From assembly GCF_005239225.2 (NCBI RefSeq), contig NC_133287.1, positions 18,108,519-18,172,518 on the forward strand: a stretch of DNA of 64,000 nucleotides. Reading direction: 5' to 3'. The notes below the pieces were generated by a model. That model saw only the letters and a list, made by a program, of their open reading frames with translations, made no database searches and was not told the DNA's origin. Positions 58,491 to 64,000 of the stretch are shown piece by piece. This DNA is from Populus alba. Taxonomy: Eukaryota > Streptophyta > Magnoliopsida > Malpighiales > Salicaceae. The translations under genes were made by a program, and so were the position numbers. How positions within the stretch are numbered: position 1 is the first letter of the stretch; the number at the start of each line of letters is the position of its first letter.

Positions 58491-60230
58491 AAGAATAAAT
58501 AATTTCTACATAAAATAAATACCTAAAATGATGCATCCGTAGAAATTTTTTTCTTAGAATTAGTTAAATTTAAATTGATATCGTTGAAATTTTTTGTTGC
58601 TAAATTTGGTTTTTTCTCCAATTGTATTATTTTTGTGTTGATTAAATTTTATTTAAATAGTTAAATATATTTAAAAATATTTTTATTAGTTATTCAATCA
58701 TGAATTTGATGAATAATTAGTTCAGAACGTGATGTAAAATATATGAATTAGTAAACATAGAAATAAAGGATTAGATTTGAAAGTGTGAAAAGAGAAAGAG
58801 TAACATGTGTAAAAGGTCTAAAATAAAATGACAAAGAAAAACAAGAATAAAAATAAAAATGCTTATGTGATTGTCAATGAGGGAGACGAAGGCCTATTTG
58901 GAGACGAATGTATGTTTGTTATTATGCGTGGCAGTCTATTTTAAAAAAAAATTGCTTATTTTTTTATGATTATATTAATGTGCTGATATAAAAAATAAAA
59001 TTTTAAAAATATGTTTTTTTTTGTTTCCCTTCTGCCTATTAATCAATATTTTTTTAATATTATAAGATCGCTTTGTTAGATCAACAAACAAGTGATAATA
59101 CTAATTGTATTTATTCTTAAAAACAATGTATTTTGATCATCTTGAAATGATAATTGTGTATGTTAACATGCACAATAAATTATTAAAATCTACACATTAC
59201 ATAGTGTGGCTCAAATGATTACCATTAGATTTATGATTTATAAGAGTTATTAGTGTGGCTTGTATACAACTTTTTTTTGTGTGTTCATGATCAAGTATTT
59301 GTTGTGTGTTTATGCTAAGTAGCTACTTACATCACTTAATGTAATCTATTTGTCGATATAAATGTAGATATCATTTATTTATTATTATTATTATTTTAAT
59401 CTTGTGTTCAAACCATAAATCAATGTAAATGTAGAAATAAATACAAATTAACTAGATAGATGTATATTTAGATGTATTTAAAACTAAGCTCAAATAGATG
59501 TAGAAAAGTATAGGAAAAGATAGTTGAGAAATAGCTTTCATTATAATTATAATGTAATACAACGGATCAAGATCCAAGAATGACTGAAAAACATATAAAG
59601 GGAAAGGAAGTGACTCTATGAGGTAAAATATACAAGCAGGTAAAGACAAAAACACCTCGATGTTCATCAATCCAGAATCAAAGAGAAGGCACTTGTCGAT
59701 GAAAGATCTAGATAGGTTGGTTGGTGGCCTATCTCTAATAAAAGTCACAGGATCATGAAAAGGGAATCGACTCGAGGCCAATGAAAAAGGAGTACGTATC
59801 TAACACATCACATTGTTTGGAATTTGAACTTTTAGGGCTACATAAGCCCAACTCAAACTCGAGAGGACCATGTTGAGTTTTGGCTCAAAACTAGTACAGA
59901 TTCAAAGATTTTTTTTTTTTAGGAAAAAGGTTTATATGATTGGTGGGTTCTTAATGGCTAAAATGTTCATCATTTTTCACTGACCATTTTATCAAGAATT
60001 TATACTCGAGCCAACATCTCGAAGTTGATCGATCCTAGAATAAGCAGGGAAAACATGTCTCTCACCCATCTCAACATTTACTTTCATAGTTTTACATGAA
60101 AAAAATAGTGTTCCGTCAATATTTTAATTTGTGTTATGCTAAAGATTAGATTATAAAACTTCTAAATATAAAAACAATATTAAGATGTTATTAATATTTT
60201 TTGTCTAATGAAAAAAAAAAAAGGAATTTA
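58491..60230. other. AT-rich intergenic DNA
   Basis: No supported gene. A 109-codon minus-strand frame at 59452-59781 has no recognisable domain and weak coding character. Confidence 0.5.
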
Positions 60231-61860
60231 ACGAATGTGGGGTTGATTTAATATGATTTGATTGACTTTACGAGTCCAAAAATAACTTGAGAAATTTTAA
60301 AAACATAGTTTGACTAAAACAAATTAAAGATGACATTTTTTTTTTAATATTAAGATAATAACATATTGGATTGACCTGAGTCAACTCCGGTTAACATGTC
60401 AAATTTGTTATCCGGGTTATGAGACTAATAACCCCACATAAAGCAAATCAAAATAAATTGTAAAGTTAAGATCCTAATCAATCTAATGTTGAATGATGAA
60501 TTTAAAAAAAATGATTAAAAAAGAACCTAAAATAGCAACGTGTGTTAACTTGTCAAACCCACTACCCAGGTCACAAGACCATGATAACCCTATAAAAATA
60601 AATCAAAATAAATTATGACATCCAATTCTCAATCAACCTAATGTTGAATGATGAAATTAAAAAAATGAATCAGTTAAAACAATAACATAAAAAAAATAAC
60701 TCGCGTCAATTTGTCAAACTCATGACTTGGAATGAAACGGAGATAACCTTATACAAAGAAAAAACCCGACCTGATTTGACATAAGTTAACGTGTCAATTA
60801 TATAACTCTAATCATGAGACTAAGATAACCTCCAAAAAAAAATTTATAAAAGATCAATTACTAATTGACCTTATCAAATACAATGTTGAATAATAAAATT
60901 TGTAAAACTTTTAAGTAAAAAATGATACAAAAAATAAGTCAAGTCAACATCAAAAAATAAGTCAAGTCAACATGGGTTAACTTATTAAGCATTATTTTCA
61001 GGTCATCAGGTCGAGATAATTTAATAAAAGGCAAACTAGAACAAATCATAAAACCTAATTCCCAATCAAACACAATATTAAATGATAAAATTGAAAAAAT
61101 ATCGATTAAAAAAATGAGACAATTGGATCATCCTGTCAAACCCGCGATTAGGGTTATGAGACATGGACAACCTAATAAAAAAAATCATTGTTAAAAGACT
61201 TATGAGACAAAAATAACCTCTTAGAAAGAAATTGAAAAAATGACCAGATTTTAACTAGGGTTAAAATATCAAAACCTACAACCCTTATCATAAAACTAAT
61301 ATATTCTCGTAGAAAGCAAATAAAAATAAATTTCGAAACTCATTCTCCAACCAACGCAATATTAAATGATGAAATTAAAAAAAAATCAACTTAAAAAATA
61401 ACATAAAAATAACTCGAATCAACTCAGGTTAACTCATTAAGCATTATTCTTAGGTATTGAAGATGAAATAACTTAATAGAAAGAAATAAAATAAAATAAA
61501 AATTATAAAACTTAATCCCCAATCAACTCAATACTAAAGGATTATATAGGGAAAATAAGTTAATTAAATAATAAAAAAAAAAAACACAAATCAATCGGGT
61601 TAACAGGTTAAATCCACGACCTGTGTCATGAGATTAAGATAACTCAATAAAAAAAAACAAACTCAATATTAAAGGGTTTTTTAAAAAAAAACATTGATTC
61701 AACCCAATATTAAAAGGCAAGATTGAAAAAAAAATTAATTTTTTTTTTAAAAAACAAGTCAATCATGTTAATTCGCTAAACTCGCGGTTCGCATTATACG
61801 AGCAAGATAACCCAATGAAAAATAAATTAAATATTAAAAGAAAACAATATTAATTGAAAA
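60230..61860. repeat. Degenerate ~160-bp tandem array
   Basis: A block of the form TCATGAGAC..AGATAACC..ATA.AAAGCAAA..AAAATAAATTATGAA, followed by CCAATCAA..CAATGTTGAA.GATGAAATT and GTTAACTTGTCAAACCC, recurs near 60416, 60574, 60735, 60812, 61010, 61155, 61290, 61465, 61632 and 61795. Most spacings are 135-200 bp. The same unit type appears at 21-22.9 kb and 30-31.8 kb, so it is a dispersed family in this genome. No coding frame is seen. Confidence 0.65.
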
Positions 61861-62154
61861 AAAAAAACAAAAAAAGTACTATTTTAATAAATAATATTTT
61901 ACAAGAAGGGTACAACAAAAACTACTTCTCTTTTAATTTTTTTTTGTTAATATATATTTTAATTTTGAAAATATATAAATTTATTATGATTAACTGCTCT
62001 ACCTATTAGAAAGCTCGAATATAAAATTAAGAGTTGTAGTCACAATGTTATCACTTCCTGTGAGCACCCACCTTAACATGATGCTTTTACTTAGAATTCG
62101 AAAAATAAGTTACCAGATAATCTTTGAGCATTGGAATTGGTATTCATGGGTTGA

Positions 62155-62222
<68 letters not shown>

Positions 62223-62802
62223 TTCAAGTAAAAAATATAAATATTTATAAACTAATAATTATTTTGAGTATTCATTATCTACTATTATTTATTAATTAAT
62301 AAAAATAGTTAATACATATATTTGAAGTATATATAAGTATATTAAATGATAAAATAATAAATATTATTCACACATATATATATATGTTTTTTTGTTAATA
62401 TTAAGATATGTATATATTATATTGTATTAAAAAAATTTAAATATTCTACAATTATATTTATATAATATAAATATATATTTTGGGTCGGACAAATTTTGAG
62501 TAAAGCTTAACAATATCAATACTCTATAACATATTCAAATAAATACTCATTGAACTACATTAATAAATTTAGCTTATTTATTTATTTCCACGGAAGATTA
62601 TATTAGAACTGTCCTTATTCCAAATAAAATTGCAAAATTGTGAGAGAGATTGGTTTCCCTCTTCTGTGAAAAACAATGGTAAGACACCAATGGGTCCCCA
62701 CCAACCAGGCCGCCAGAAAGGCCCCAACCCTCCGCCTTCCGCCCACCATCCACCCCTGACCCCACTACACATTTTACTGGACGTAAAGGCCAACCACCAC
62801 CA
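61861..62802. other. AT-rich spacer left of the PPR relic
   Basis: Apart from the AT microsatellite at 62159-62218, no element is seen. 62660-62800 is unusually C-rich and may be the 5' flank of the PPR copy. Confidence 0.5.
62159..62218. repeat. (AT)n microsatellite
   Basis: About 30 uninterrupted AT units. Likely length-variable between individuals. Confidence 0.95.
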
Positions 62803-64000
62803 ATGAAGAGCGACGCATCGTTTGCCCACCCTCGCATTGGTTCCCTCTCTCCAACGCCCTTCCTCCCTCCTCCACAAAAACTCTCCAGTCTCTCAGAACT
62901 TCACTCAAATCCCACCACACGTTACATCGCTAAAAACCTTCCTTGCATAACCCAACCCTTCGCTAACATCTCCAATCAATCCCAGCTCACACAAGCAGTC
63001 TCTTCTCTTCAGATTTTATCATGCAAAGGCATTCATTTACCTTATACAACAATGTGCAAATTGCAAGTCTCTTAAATTAGGGAAATGGGTTCATATTCAT
63101 TTGAAACTAATTGGACTAAAAAGACCCAGTTCGTTTTTATACAATAATTTGATTCATATGCATGTACCATGCGGTGGCCATGTTAGTGCTTATAAGTTGT
63201 TTGATGAGATGACCGCGAGAAACTTGTACTATTGAAATAATATGCTTTCTGGGTATGCTAAATCAGGCATGACAAATCGAGCTAGGAAGTTGTTTGATAA
63301 AATGCCTAAGAGAGATGTTGTTTCCTGGAATACTATGGTTATTGGGTAGGGCAAAGCCGGTTTTTTCGTGAAGGTTTAAGGTTTTATAAGGAGTTAAGGA
63401 GATTAGGGATTGGTTATAATGAGTATTTTGCGGGGTTATTGAGTGTTTATGTTAAGTTTTAGGAATTGGTACTTGTTAAACAGGGTCATGGGCCGCTGGA
63501 TTTTTGTGTAAGATGGTGATTCCAAGCTTGGTTGCTGATGCATACGCAAAATGTGGAGAGATGAGTGATGCGACGAGGTTGTTTGATGGGATGAATGTGA
63601 AGGATGTTATTGCATGGACAACGATGGTTTTGGGTATGCACAATGCGGAACATGGTGGTGGCTAGGGAATTGTTCGATTTGATGCCTAACAAGAATTCAG
63701 TCGCGCGCACTTTGATCTCTGGGTATGTTAGGCATGGTTTAGTGTATACGACACCTGAGTTGTTTACGAATATGATGGTGTTAGGCACTAGACGGAATCA
63801 ATTTGCTTTTATTAGCAGTCTTTGCGCTTGTGCCAGTTTAGCTTCGGTTAAGCTTGGTAAGCACATTGATGGTTACTTGATAAGAAAAAAATTTAGACCT
63901 AATACAATTGTTGTGAGTTCTCTCATTGACATGCATTCCAAATGTGGAAGTTGCGGGCTGGTTTTTTTTATCTTATGGGCAATAAGCAAGGTGTTGTCTT
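62803..64000 (+). pseudogene. PPR protein gene, broken, continues past the right edge
   Basis: The ATG at 62803 opens a Pro/Ser-rich organelle-targeting-like leader, then SQLTQAVSSLQIL. A small loss near 63045 shifts frame into QQCANCKSLKLGKWVHIHL. PPR units follow: NNLIHMHVPCGGHVSAYKLF, DEMTARNLYY, then NNMLSGYAKSGMTNRARKLF and DKMPKRDVVSWNTMVIG. Stops stand where Trp and Tyr are expected (TGA near 63234, TAG near 63347), and more frameshifts follow. The 63540-64000 part still shows DAYAKCGEMSDATRLFDGMN and CACASLASVKLGKHIDGYLI. Intact relatives are organellar RNA-binding proteins of the PLS class. This copy is dead. Confidence 0.82.

Noticed and set aside
59452..59781. 109-codon minus-strand frame
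   Set aside because: No recognisable domain, no splice or promoter context, AT-rich composition, and surrounded by repeats.
62045..62299. 84-codon frame with an (IY)n run
   Set aside because: It is produced by the AT microsatellite.
62578..62877. 99-codon minus-strand frame rich in Gly and Trp
   Set aside because: It is antisense to the C-rich flank and leader of the PPR relic and has no domain.

Overview
The window is plant nuclear DNA: AT-rich, with spliced genes (GT..AG introns), two Copia retrotransposons, a nuclear tRNA gene, and a chloroplast-import receptor gene. The amidase, dirigent, phytocyanin and repeat content is what I would expect of a woody eudicot, most likely Populus. That genus call comes from recognition, not from a database search.

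Layout. 0-3 kb: repeat-rich intergenic DNA. 3.4-5.5 kb: a two-exon CCCH zinc-finger gene (+). 6.4-35.2 kb: a cluster of secreted amidase-signature genes, all on +. It holds three apparently intact five-exon copies (8220-10402, 23230-26217, 32082-35247), one exon-5 relic (6404-6720) and one multiply broken copy (16811-17985). A 4.7-kb Copia element sits 43 bp past the stop codon of the first intact copy, and a broken phytocyanin gene lies just downstream of it. From about 21.97 kb the DNA is a large tandem duplication. Unit 1 (about 21967-29870) and unit 2 (about 30831-44985) each carry one intact amidase, two dirigent fragments, a LINE-type RNase H scrap and a MAPKKK-like kinase pseudogene (-). 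A second Copia element (39761-44665) is present only in unit 2, and unit 1 keeps the empty site.

45.3-51.2 kb: a tRNA-Gln(UUG) gene (-), then an intact TOC120/TOC132-type preprotein receptor gene (-) whose acidic domain contains recent internal tandem repeats. 51.6-58.5 kb: a decayed large LTR element holding a ~147-bp tandem array and a 971-bp hAT element with perfect 10-bp terminal inverted repeats and an 8-bp target duplication. 60.2-61.9 kb: a degenerate ~160-bp tandem array. From 62.8 kb to the right edge: a broken PPR gene.

Only five protein genes look functional: the CCCH protein, three amidases and the TOC receptor. They do not form a pathway. The main story is gene-family birth and death: tandem amplification of one amidase family, decay of neighbouring dirigent, kinase and phytocyanin copies, and recent retrotransposon insertions that order the events. 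I found no CRISPR array, no operon, and no convincing new molecular system.
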